Source: Portulaca oleracea (Eukaryota; Streptophyta; Magnoliopsida; Caryophyllales; Portulacaceae). From it: a stretch of DNA of 64,000 bases. Location of the stretch: assembly GCA_029582165.1 (NCBI GenBank), contig CM055870.1, positions 19,942,832 through 20,006,831 on the forward strand, given 5' to 3'. Every line of letters begins with the position of its first letter. Position 1 is the stretch's first letter. The notes beneath the pieces were generated by a model that was not told the origin of the DNA, searched no databases, and saw only the letters and a program-made list of their open reading frames with translations. The position numbers and the translations under genes are program-made. Shown here one piece after another: positions 45,911 through 56,544 of this stretch.

Positions 45911-46445
45911 GTTTTAAACTCTGTTGTAGTGCTAGCACGGGTTGTGTCGACAACCAGAGAGCAAGGCAAAGTTCACATGGCTCACCATGGACCGTGGTGA
46001 CCTTGCCACGATCCATGCTAAGGCCAACTGCCTATTTAATGCTTCAAAGGTTATATAATCCAAACCATAAAGGTGTAATCTCGAATTAACATCAGAATAT
46101 TGACCCCAATAACTATATTCGTATTATCCCATGTGGTCAATTGGCATAGTCAAGATCAAGATACTTATTAAGGACTAATTAAGTCCTTTGACAAAGGGTT
46201 AAGGGTGTAAGATGTCACCTATAAATATGAGTCATTATCTAGCCATTTGAACATACCATCATCTACTCACACCTTACTATTCTTGTCTAAATTGCAGTTA
46301 TACTTAAGTGTGTTAGGTGATAAACAAACTTCTTAAGTGTGTTAAGTGTTAAGTTTTATCTCTTTAAACATTTACGATATGTAAACAGTTTTTAAAGAAA
46401 GTGAATTCTCTTAGTGATACGTAAATAGTTTTTAAATATCCATTT

Positions 46446-46813
46446 GAGGTGGGAAATTTTATGATCCAATATTTGGATATTGGTAGATCTTCCTCCGGGA
46501 AGTAAACCAATTACCTCTGAATGGATCTTTAAAAGGAAAAGAAGAGTAGATGGTACCGTTGAGAGGTATAAAGCCTTGTTAGTTGTAACGGGTTTTACTC
46601 AAAAGTATGGTATTGACTACTTTGATACATATGCACCGGAAGCTAGGATAGCCTTAATACGAGTGTTATTGGCTTTAGCTACTATGCATAATCTAGTAAT
46701 CCATCAAATGGATGACAAAACAACATTCTTAAATGGAGAGCTAGAAGAGGAAGTGTATATGGAACAATTTGAAGAGTTTGTTGTTGAAGGTCAAGAGCAA
46801 AAAGTTTGTAAAC
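46446..46813 (+). pseudogene. Ty1/copia pol remnant 2: RT N-terminal part
   Basis: The frame from 46480 reads LPPGSKPITSEWIFKRKRR, ERYKALLVVTGFTQKYGIDY, YAPEARIALIRVLLALA and HQMDDKTTFLNGELEEEVYM, the start of a copia reverse transcriptase. It is cut at about 46813 by the poly(T) end of an inverted LINE. RT continues after the LINE at about 48486 (AAAAGTTTGAT, GATATAAGATCAATGAA) for some 95 bp until the chromovirus LTR at 48580. It is closely related to remnant 1 at 33920. Confidence 0.85.
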
Positions 46814-48490
46814 TTTTTTTTTTTTTTTGGCAGAAAAAGCGTGAGCTCTTTATTACCATATCCTAACCTGGGGAAATTGATCCAAACACCAAAATTACAC
46901 AACCTGTAAAAGCCAGAACAATAGCAAATAAGCACCAACCTATACGTGTAAACTATGCAAAATTTCAGACAATTTAACTCTATTCTTCAACCCTTGTACC
47001 CGAGCCGATATGCTACCAAAAATTTGCTCTATGTAGATCTCCAAACTCAGCTGATTTTGACCTCTCAAATGCTTTCGATTCCTAACTTCCCAAATAATAT
47101 AAATCAAACCATTGAAAACAGCAGCAACAATTTGCTTCTTCGCCATAGAACCCTTGCAATTCTTCCAGTGTGTAGCCCAGCTCAACACTGTGTTAAAATC
47201 ACCCTTAATTTTCAGTTTTTCTGCAGCAATCTTCCTTAGATCAGAAGCAAAATCACAATTACCAAAAAGATGGTCAATTTCTTCTTGATCCTTACCACAA
47301 AGACAACACATAGTGTCCACACAACCCCCATGCCTATGTATTCTAGCAGCCATAGGGAGCTTGCCATGAATACACACCCATGAAATGAAAGAGAAACGAG
47401 GTAAAGATAAGGGGGTCCATACTAACCTCTTCCAAGGAAAAGAAATATGATCTCCTTGCTGCCAAGAATAGAAATTCTTCAGAAATTTTACCTTCATTCC
47501 AAGTCCAAGAAGAGTTAGTACAACCAACTTTGAAATCTTCTTTCACCTGGCACAATTTCTTCCAATACCAACAAGTATCCCCTCTTGGGGAATACTCCCA
47601 CCATGTCATCCTCTTAAGACATTTCTCATGTACCCATTTAATCCATAAACAATCCTTTTTCAAAGCTACATCAAACACAATTATTGCCATACAAGCTCTA
47701 TTCCACATTACTGGGTCTTTCAAACCAATTCCACCAAATTTCTTCAGGCGACATACAGTTTTCCAGTCAACAAATGGAACTCTTCTGAAATTTGTATCTG
47801 CCGACCAAATAAAGTTCCAGCATAAGTCACGAACATCATCAAGCACCTCTTAGGGAAGAATAAAAATCCTTGCCCAATAACCAAATATCCCCATTAGAAC
47901 CGAATTTACAAGAGCAATCATCCCCGTATATGAAAGATTTTTTACCTGACCAAGATTTGATTCTCAAAGTCAGTTTATCAGTCAACATTGAACAGTGGGC
48001 TTTTGATAATCTGCTAGTAGTGATTGGCAAACCCAAATATTTCAATGGGAAATTCCCTCAGTTAAAACCAGTAGCCAAACCAATATCATGAATCAAACTT
48101 TCATCACAACCTGCTGTTACAAACTCAGACTTTTCTTTATTCGCAGCCAAACCAGTAACTTCAAAAAAATGATTAAATCTGCTCATCAATGAATTTACAG
48201 AAAAATGGGCTACTTTCAAGGAGTCACACCCAGGATGATAATGAAAATTGTCCTCAAGATCAACTATCCGTAAGCTTCTAGACAAGTATTCCATCACGAG
48301 AACAAATAATAGTGGTGACAAAGGATCACCTTGTCATAAACCTCTTCCCCCTTTGAAATATCCACACAATTGCCCATTTATTTGAATAGAATAAGAAGGA
48401 GTAGTCACATACATCATAATCCAATCCCTAAATTTCTCATGGAAATCAAAAGCAATTAACATTTCCTCAATGGACTTAAACAAACACCTA
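46814..48490 (-). mobile_element. 5'-truncated LINE inserted in copia remnant 2
   Basis: The plus-strand run of about 15 T at 46814-46828 is the poly(A) tail of a minus-strand LINE. The coding part spans the RT palm to the zinc finger; the 5' half is missing, the usual result of incomplete reverse transcription. Compared with copia remnant 1, about 30 bp of target sequence is missing at the insertion point and no target duplication is evident. Confidence 0.85.
46940..48460 (-). pseudogene. LINE ORF2 fragment: RT C-terminal part and zf-RVT
   Basis: From the 5' side: MMYVTTPSYSIQINGQL, GYFKGGRGL then a stop, QGDPLSPLLFVLVMEYLSRSL, then a deletion that removes the catalytic FADD (LKVAHF joins directly to SVNSLM). 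Further on are EVTGLAANKEKSEFV, LKYLGLPITTSRLS, CLWIKWVHEKCLKRMTWWEY and the zinc domain LPRFSFISWVCIHGKLPMAAR, CCLCGKDQEEIDHLFGNC. Several frame changes (48058, 47839, 47343) separate these pieces. Related to, but not a copy of, the LINE at 18-23 kb. Confidence 0.87.
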
Positions 48491-48579
48491 AGCAATGGCA
48501 TCAAAAGTTTGATTAAGTAGTGTTTTTAAGTGGATATAAGATCAATGAATCTGATAAGTGCATATACTATAAGTGTAAT

Positions 48580-49117
48580 GCCCCGGAAATTCAATTATGA
48601 AAAAGTCAAACATTGACTAACGATAACAGCGGAAGACTCTTTTTTTCTTCTTCTTTTTATTTGGGCGTTACCGTCGTATCCCTAAAGGAATACAAGGCAA
48701 GAAAGGGAAAAACTAACTAATCATTAATTACTTCAATTTAATAAACAAGAGAACCTTCAAATTCTAGAACAACATACTAAACATTAACTAACGACGATTC
48801 TAAAACATAAACTAAACTGATACTCAACTTATAACTTCATCGTCCTCACTTCTAGAACCCGTTCCCATTATAGAACTCTACACCTGAAAACAAAACATTT
48901 AAAACATGAGGAGGACTCAATAATGCCTACCCCTAACCGTAAAAACAATTTAAAATCCATTTCAATTCACTTTTGAGGGAGAAGTGAACAAGTCAAAACT
49001 TTTCGAAACCAAATTTCTTTCCCAACCAACCATACCCATCTTTTAGAATTATTAAGTGGGAAGACCTTTGCTTATTTGGCCCTCGAGGTCCGTGACCTCG
49101 ATATAATCATATCTCAA
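48580..49117 (-). mobile_element. Minus-strand chromovirus-type LTR, part 1
   Basis: On the minus strand this ends GGGGCATTACA at 48580, directly against copia sequence, the typical 3' end of a chromovirus LTR. No primer site lies beyond it. It is interrupted at 49118 by the TR-GAG element; CTCAA (49113-49117) is the target-site copy. It resumes at 56545. Confidence 0.7.
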
Positions 49118-51031
49118 TGTTCGGTCTCGTTCCGAGCCGATTTCTTCTCTTTTGTAGGGTATTTTTGCTTGTCCTTAATAATAATTTTAGTTGTTTTATT
49201 GTGCTTTTACTCTTTTATTAGATTTTATAGCTTTTTATTATTATCGTTATTATTATTATTAAAATGAATCAAAATTATAAATATTAGAAAATAAATTGAA
49301 AACCTTTTCCTAATTCTAATCCTATTCCTAATTACCAGCCCAAATTCCCCATTTTTCCTTGCCCCTTAATCGGCCCATTTAACCTAACCCAAGCCTATTA
49401 CTTCTACCCAAACCCTAACCCGTATACCCAAACCCGCTTATCCATTTCCCCCCTTCACCCAGCCGACTAAAGCCAAAACCCTAATTCTAATTCCCCTTTC
49501 TCCCTCTTCTTTCCCCTGTTCCCTTTTCCCATCTCTCGTCCCTTTCTCCCTGTCTCTCTGTTCTCTTTTGTGCAGCCGAACCGAAGCCCCCACATTCATT
49601 TTGCATCTCCTTCTCCCTTCTCTTCTCTTCGAATCTCATCTCCCTTCTCCTTCTTCCTTCTCTCATCTCATCTCTTTCCATTTTCTCTTCTCCTTTCTGT
49701 TTCTCGCGATATCTCCCATTTCTCACTCTATTTCTCACTTTAATTTGTTGCAGATACGGTTGAGAAGAACGCAAGCACCATCACCATCGTCATCATCTTC
49801 CTTCTAACCGACCGAGTGCATCACATCCGTCCACATGGAAAAGGTTCGAGGGCTGAGATTTGAAGGGGAGTCACGAAGGCTAAGCAGATTCGAAGAGCAG
49901 CAAGGGGTTTCGGCCTCGATTTAGGGTTAGAATTAGATTTAGGTTTAATTTATGTCTTTATTCATGCTTTGAATTCCTGTTTTGAATCTTTTTGAATCTT
50001 TATTTTCAGTTTCCTTTCAATCGATTTTGGGTTTGTTCTTGAATGTTTTCGAATTATTAATGTAATTTTCTGGGATTGAATTGTATTCGATTCTTGTGTT
50101 GATTTTCTTAAGATGTTTTGGGTAAATTTGTGTTGATTTTGGTTCGATTTTTGTGTGTGGTTCAGCTCGTTTTTCTGCTCTGATTTCAATCTCGGTTTCT
50201 TCTGTCTCTTCTCTGTCTCGGCTTCTATTTCTCTTCATCTTCCCCTGCTTCCTCTGCTCGGTTAATGGGTAGTAGGAAGTTTAATCCCTATTCTTACCAT
50301 TTGTTGTTTGGTCGTACAGTAGATTAGAATTAGGTTTCTTAGGTTTTGGTCCTTTGTTAAGATCAGTTTTAATCTAGGATTAGATTTAGGGTTAGTCCCT
50401 AGAGTTAATAGGGTTTAGGGTCTGTTTGGTCGTTCGTTAAAGTTAGGTTTATTAGAGTAATTCAGTTTAGGGTTAAGTCTTATTAAAGTTAGTTTTAGTG
50501 TTAGGTTTCTAGGGTTGGTTAAGTGTTATTAAGTTTTCATTAGTTTTTATTAGGGTTTTGTTTAGGGTTTGTTTAGGTCAATTTTCCCTAAAGTCTTTAT
50601 TAGTATTAGCCACAAAACAATCCAACTATTAGTGAGGAGGAGGGCTAAGGGTCACAAATTCCACTCTCAAGTGGGGATTTGGGGATTCTTAGTAATCCAA
50701 TTCACGCTTTCTTATTTGTTCGGGAGAAAGTTTAAGGTGAAGGATTTAATTGAAGTTTAGATCATCAAAGGTATAGTCTCTTGTTCCTAATTTCATATTA
50801 GTTTTAGTTTAATTGCTCTCTTAACTTCATGTTTTTAATTGCTTTCATGTTTTATTGCTTTCTTAATTATTATCATGTCTAGGTTAGTTTATTGCTTTAT
50901 TTATATAATTTATTGCTTTCCGCATTGAGAAAAACCCCTGTACACAAACCAATTACCTTAATCAAGCCTAACACCCATCCCTGTGGACCGACAACCTTAA
51001 CTTATAAAACCACAAAAATTACGACCGAACA
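49118..51031 (+). repeat. 5' LTR of the TR-GAG element
   Basis: It opens TGTTCGGTCTCG and closes ACGACCGAACA. It contains pyrimidine-rich leader sequence (49490-49760) and many TTAGGGTT/AGGGTTTAG words (50330-50570). Frames such as 49487-49774 minus and 50017-50238 minus appear identically in the 3' LTR and are not genes. Confidence 0.93.
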
Positions 51032-51032
51032 A

Positions 51033-51050
51033 TGGCGCCGTTGCCGGGGA
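51033..51050 (+). other. Primer binding site (tRNA-Asp type)
   Basis: TGGCGCCGTTGCCGGGGA begins two bases after the LTR end. This 18-nt word is the classical Athila primer site, complementary to the 3' end of tRNA-Asp. Confidence 0.92.
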
Positions 51051-51202
51051 TGGCGTTATTTGGTGGATTAGGCTATTGGTTTGTGTGTACATAGTTTAAT
51101 TGCTTTCTTGATTATATTAGAAAATGTAGCGAAAAAAATTGAATATCGAAAGAAAAAAAAAACAAAACAAAAAAAAAACAAAAAAAAAGGAAAAAAAAAG
51201 AG

Positions 51203-52599
51203 ATGGCATGTTTTAGCTTCCCTCAAAATGAGCAAGAATTATTTGGTGATTATCGTGATAGATTAAATGATTATCTTGCTTATTGGGCCCCTCATGGTTA
51301 TATTTATTCTAATTGGGAAGTGTTAGTTGTTACTAATGAGGGATTGAACTTCGAGACCCGTTCTCTTCTGAATTACTTTGATTTCAATGTTGAAAATGAG
51401 TATCGGGCTTGGGAATTATTTGATTGGTTGTACACGGATACTCGTCAATTTGGGGAGACTTTTTATTCATCGAGTTCTTGTTTTGGCAATCCGTGTGCTC
51501 TTCATGCTCAATTGCACTATGAGAAACGTTATGATCTTTCTCCATGTGATGATGTTGAGTCTTGTCATTTGTGTGTGCATTGTGAATCTCCGTCTCATGC
51601 TTCCGAATCTTGTAGACTAGATAAAATTGGTGCTGAAATAGTTGGTTTACAAGATAGGATGAATAAATGCATGCAAGAATTTGAACACGTGCTTAAACCT
51701 AGGGTAGAAACTTATCTTGCTCAATTGGTTGATTCGAATATTGAAATAGGTCATTCATCGTATTTGAGTCCTGAAATGCATGTTGATTCTGCTGTGTATG
51801 ATGAGGATGAGGATTATTATAACCGACCATGCCTTGGACTACTTAGTAATTCCTTAGCTCTAGCCCCACCTAGTGAGCATGAGGAACATGATGATTATGT
51901 GTGTGATGATGTAGAATTAGTTGAAAACATGCTAGATGATGAACCATTGTCCACACCTTGTCCATGCCTTTGTGTGAAGAAAAAAATGAGTTTATTGAAT
52001 GCTATGATGCTTGTGATATAATTGAGCATGATCTTGTTGAGAGTGAAATTGAATCCTTGGTGATTGAATGTGTGCTTGACACCGATTTGTTCACTTTCAT
52101 TGAGAATTATTGCATTAGCGAGGCATTAGGTACCCTTTCTTGTAAATCCATTGATGTGCAATCTTGTGATGATGAACTTAAGTCTATGGGGATTGATCCT
52201 AAGTGTTTGGACTTGGTTTGTGACAATGATATTTTTGATGGTGATATGCTTTATGAGTCGTTGTTTGCATCCAAGTCTTCCCATGAGCATGTCCATAAAT
52301 GTGTTGTATTGCCTCCTTTCGTTGATTTGTATACCCAATCTCCATTTACGAGTCAATGGGAGGATCCATTTGTCATGTCTTCTTTCACCGTGCCTAGAAA
52401 AGTCTTGTATATTCATGAATTTCATCAGTTCTATGACTTTTCTAAAGCATTTGATAAATTGTTAAGGGCACTAATGTTTGTTTATGTGCTATTGCGAGTG
52501 TGCTCTTACCACCACCATTCTGAGATGCATGAGAGGATGCATGATTTGTTACTCCGGGCGTTGAATGGTTCTGACATGATGCCCGATATCTTGAGGTGA
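51203..52599 (+). CDS. TR-GAG gag-like protein, two overlapping frames
   Basis: The first frame (51203-52021, 272 codons) starts MACFSFPQNEQELFGDYRDR, after an A-rich leader. It contains a CX2CX4HX4C zinc knuckle, CVHCESPSHASESC, at about residues 121-134 and a coiled, acidic region. The second frame (open across 51958-52599) lies in the -1 phase and continues with similar acidic, cysteine-containing composition to 52599. The phases meet at a run of seven A (51980-51986). Either one base was lost in the run or a ribosomal shift joins the frames. Part of the second frame (DLYTQSPFTSQWEDPF) resembles the Athila post-integrase spacer near 8365, so the protein may be a fusion. The gag assignment rests on position and the knuckle. 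Confidence 0.6.
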
Positions 52600-54607
52600 G
52601 AAGGAGTGAATTTCTTGATAAGATGCCTTTGAGGTAATATCCTTCCTCACCCTTCTTGTATAATTAGTGAGTTGGTCTTTCTTTTCTTCTTTTATTTTCT
52701 TTTTGTGTGTGTCTTTGTCTTTAATTTTGGGGTGCTTGCTTACCTACTTCTGTTTCCATTTTGAGGACACGACAACCTCTTTGTGTTGGAGTGGGAGGGT
52801 AGTATGTATTCCGGTATTCGAGTCTAAGAAAAGAAAAAAAAAAGAGAGTCGTTTTGTAAATGTTTTAGTTTGTTTTCTTAGTTCATTAATCCTTAGTGTC
52901 TTGTGTAGTTTGATTTTTTTTTTTTTTTATCTTGCATGTGAACCATCACACATAGTATGTTTTCTTGTTTATTTCTAACCTATGTGTGATGTTCTTTGGA
53001 TCGTGGATTGAGTGCTTTTAATTGAAGATCTTGAGGTAATTACTTTCCACTCTCTCTTTATGTGAATATATCGATGATCCATGTTGCATGCTTGGTTTTC
53101 TTTTTGGGTAGCGAACCCCTTGAATGTGAATGTTGGGATATTATTGTTGTTGGAGCCGTGTGGGCTCGGGTCGCCACCAATTATTGTTTGTTATGTGTTT
53201 GTTGTGTGTTTTTAGGTTTTCTACCTTATTTGTGACATCCTTCTTCTCACAATGGGGACATTGTGAAGTTTTGTGTGGGAGTGGGGGGTGTTGTTTTCCA
53301 TGTGTCATGGGTAGATCACCTAGTTTTTGAGTCTTTGTTTTTGTTTTTCGTAGTTTGTGTCTAAAAATTGAAAATTTTGTGTGTGAAAAGAAAATAAAAA
53401 GGGGAGAAATGTTGTGAAAAACCCAAAAGTTGTTTTTCTTTTTGAGGATGTTTCCGTTCACAGTTGTGTAGATAGTTGTCTAATCGGCTTATTCAATCAG
53501 TTAGAAGCGGCCGGTATGAATAATGATGGGCCTTAGGAAGGATTTTTGCCATGACTTATCTCTATTAGACCTCTACATGGAATGGGAAAGCGGAATCCTC
53601 AAATCTTACACGTTTTGACTGTGTCTTCTTACCTAAGTTAGACGATTTTAGTTGTTCAATTGCTTAAGCTCTTAATTAATGCATTAAATAATTATTGTCG
53701 GGCCTACCGTCATGGGTTGGTTTGGGTGGATCGGCACCCTATGCCCCTTAAGTGCAATGACTCACGTATGGAGAAACCCAGCAGGAAGGGTAACCCTTTG
53801 CGAAGGCCGGTGCTTAAATCCCGCAAAACCCGACACAAACGCTCTAAAAGACACAAAACGGATTGAGTGGAAATAAAAGAGCGTAGGTTTTGAAAAGGAA
53901 ATAAAAGAGCGTAGGTTTTGAAAAAGAAATAAAAGAGCGTAGGTTTTGAAAAAAAAAGAAAAGAGCGAAGCAAGAAAAAGGAAAAAAGAGTTGAGCAAAA
54001 TAATGGTAAGAAAGAAAAAAGTAAAAAAAGAAAAGAGCAAAGTAAGAAAAAGAAAGAAAAGAGAGGTTAAAAGAAAAACCAAGAGTGAAGTAGGATAGAT
54101 AATCCCGAGCTTGAGCATGAGAACAACTCTGATTGTCTGGTTTAGGATAGGAAGGACCGACTAGAGCTCACTTGCACATATGCACGAGGTGTTTTGCTCA
54201 TCAGGAAGTGTTTTGGTTCAAAATCTCAAAGATTGGCAGTTTTCCAACCTTCGTGTCTTAATTTGTTTATACTTGCTTCTTCCAATTGATTGTTGAGGCG
54301 GGTTGGGGAACTAGGTGCATGATTGGGGACGGGAATATTTTCTTTGCTTTTCTTTTTCGTTTTTCGATTTTCACTTCTTTTTCTTTCCCCTCTTTCTTTT
54401 CTTTGGCTTTTGTGGGTATAGTTGCTATAAACTCTCACGAGACCTACCTCGTCCACCCGGGCTACCGAGGGGTTTAAAGGGCTTGATGCATACGCTAAAT
54501 GCATCCGCGATTCCTGCGAAAGTGAGTTAGGGTTTTTAGTTTTTCTTTCTAGTCCTCTTCTTTGTTTTTAGTTTGCTCGGGGCGAGCAAACCCTTGTGTT
54601 GGAGTGG
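52600..54607 (+). mobile_element. TR-GAG 3' noncoding region
   Basis: Collinear with 11477-13207 of the Athila element. Three TTTGTGTNGGAGTG-type polypurine words (about 52779, 53269 and 54592) hold the same relative places as 8556, 11893 and 13193. A dyad near 53250, a purine-rich repeat tract (53870-54080, with three AATAAAAGAGCGTAGG units) and the hairpin 54571-54591 are also shared. No gene; frames in this part are compositional. Confidence 0.85.
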
Positions 54608-56539
54608 TGTTCGGTCTCGTTCCGAGCCGATTTCTTCTCTTTTATAGGGTATTTTTGCTTGTCCTTAATAATTATTTTAGTTGTTTTATTGTGCTTTTAC
54701 TCTTTTATTAGATTTTATAGCTTTTTATTATTATAGTTATTATTATTATTAAAATGAATCAAAATTATAAATATTAGAAAGTAAATTGAAAACCTTTTCC
54801 TAATTCTAATCCTATTCCTAATTACCAGCCCAAATTCCCCATTTTTCCTTCCCCCTTAATCGGCCCATTTAACCCAACCCAAGCCTATTACTTCTACCCA
54901 AACCCTAACCCGTATACCCAAACCCGCCTACCCATTTCCCCCCTTCACCCAGCCGACTAAAGCCAAAACCCTAATTCTAATTCCCCTTTCTCCCTCTTCT
55001 TTCCCCTGTTCCCTTTTCCCATCTCTCGTCCCTTTCTCCCTGTCTCTCTGTTCTCTTTTGCGCAGCCGAACCGAAGCCCCCACCTTCATTTTCCATCTCC
55101 TTCTCCCTTTTCTTCTCTTCGAATCTCATCTCCCTTCTCCTTCTTCCTTCTCTCATCTCATCTCTTTCCATTTTCTCTTCTCCTTTCTGTTTCTTGCGAT
55201 ATCTCCCATTTCTCACTCTATTTCTCACTTTATTTGTTGCAGATACGGTTGAGAAGAACGCAAGCACCATCACCATCGTCATCATCTTCCTTCTAACCGA
55301 CCGAGTGCATCACATCTGTCCACATGGAAAAGGTTCGAGGGCTGAGATTTGAAGGGGAGTCACGAAGGCTATTATAAAAGAGGACGAAGGAGCAGATTCG
55401 AAGAGCAACAAGGGGTTTCGGCCTCGATTTAGGGTTAGAATTAGATTTAGGTTTAATTTATGTCTTTATTCATGCTTTGAATTCCTGTTTTGAATCTTTT
55501 TGAATCTTTATTTTCAGTTTCCTTTCAATCAATTTTGGGTTTGTTCTTGAATGTTTTCGAATTATTAGTGTAATTTTCTGGGATTGAATTGTATTCGATT
55601 CTTGTGTTGATTTTCTTAAGATGTTTTGGGTAAATTTGTGTTGATTTTGGTTCGATTTTTGTGTGTGGTTCTGCTCGTTTTTCTGCTCTGATTTCAATCT
55701 CGGTTTCTTCTGTCTCTTCTCTGTCTCGGCTTCTATTTCTCTTCATCTTCCCCTGCTTCCTCTGCTCGGTTAATCGGCAGTAGGAAGTTTAATCCCTATT
55801 CTTACCATTTGTTGTTTGGTCGTACAGTAGATTAGAATTAGGTTTCTTAGGTTTTGGTCCTTTGTTAAGATCAGTTTTAATCTAGGATTAGATTTAGGGT
55901 TAGTCCCTGGAGTTAATAGGGTTTAGGGTCTGTTTGGTCGTTAGTTAAAGTTAGGTTTATTAGAGTAATTCAGTTTAGGGTTAAGTCTTATTAAAGTTAG
56001 TTTTAGTGTTAGGTTTCTAGGGTTGGTTAAGTGTTATTAAGTTTTCATTAGTTTTTATTAGGGTTTTGTTTAGGGTTTGTTTAGGTCAATTTTCCCTAAA
56101 GTCTTTATTAGTATTAGCCACAAAACAATCCAACTATTAGTGAGGAGGAGGGCTAAGGGTCACAAATTCCACTCTCAAGTGGGGATTTGGGGATTCTTAG
56201 TAATCCAATTCATGCTTTCTTATTTGTTCGGGAGAAAGTTTAAGGTGAAGGATTTAGTTGAAGTTTAGATCATCAAAGGTATAGTCTCTTGTTCCTAATT
56301 TCATATTAGTTTTAGTTTAATTGCTTTCTTAATTTCATATTTTTAATTGCTTTCATCTTTTATTGCTTTCTTAATTATTATCATGTCTAGGTTAGTTTAT
56401 TGCTTTATTTATATAATTTATTGCTTTCCGCATTGAGAAAAACCCCTGTACACAAACCGATTACCTTAATCAAGCCTAACACCCATCCCTGTGGACCGAC
56501 AACCTTAACTTATAAAACCACAAAAATTACAACCGAACA
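54608..56539 (+). repeat. 3' LTR of the TR-GAG element
   Basis: It starts TGTTCGGTCTCGTTCC and ends CAACCGAACA before the target copy CTCAA. It differs from the 5' LTR by scattered substitutions and an additional ATTATAAAAGAGGACGAAGG-type segment of about 18 bp near 55370. Confidence 0.93.
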
Positions 56540-56544
56540 CTCAA

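Larger units (their letters stand above)
36400..45931 (+). mobile_element. CACTA (En/Spm-type) DNA transposon, 9.5 kb, with TSD
   Basis: The left end reads CACTACAAAATGGC and the right end, on the minus strand, CACTACAACAGAG. A 3-bp target duplication CTA flanks it (36397-36399 and 45932-45934). CACTA elements are known for these termini, 3-bp duplications and subterminal repeats, all present here. Order inside: left subterminal repeats, GC-rich leader, an array of hairpins, a TNPD-type transposase pseudogene, a TNPA-like gene, right subterminal repeats. The termini look intact while the transposase is broken, so movement would need an enzyme from elsewhere. Confidence 0.94.
36279..46445 (+). 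mobile_element. 5' LTR of copia remnant 2, split by a CACTA transposon
   Basis: LTR-like sequence 36279-36399 continues at 45935 after the CACTA insertion and runs to about 46445. There it meets copia RT coding sequence directly, so gag, protease and integrase have been deleted. The sequence is collinear with the LTR at 35534-36278. Confidence 0.6.
49118..56539 (+). mobile_element. Complete non-autonomous Athila-type LTR element (TR-GAG), 7.4 kb
   Basis: Two near-identical LTRs (49118-51031, 1914 bp; 54608-56539, 1932 bp) enclose a 3.6 kb interior and are flanked by the 5-bp duplication CTCAA (49113-49117 and 56540-56544). The LTR ends are TGTTCGGTC/GACCGAACA. The interior has a primer binding site, a gag-like ORF pair, and a long 3' noncoding region, but no protease, RT, RNase H or integrase. 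By eye the LTRs differ by some 30-35 substitutions plus an 18-bp indel, so the insertion is fairly recent. Termini, U5 and 3' region match the Athila element at 6-14 kb, whose family probably supplied the enzymes. Confidence 0.93.

Noticed and set aside
49487..50238. Glu/Arg-rich frames on the minus strand
   Set aside because: They lie wholly within the 5' LTR of the TR-GAG element and recur in the 3' LTR; the composition follows the pyrimidine-rich leader.
51980..51986. Canonical programmed -1 frameshift heptamer
   Set aside because: In the upstream phase the A run begins at a codon boundary, so the X_XXY_YYZ pattern is not met; a one-base loss is simpler.
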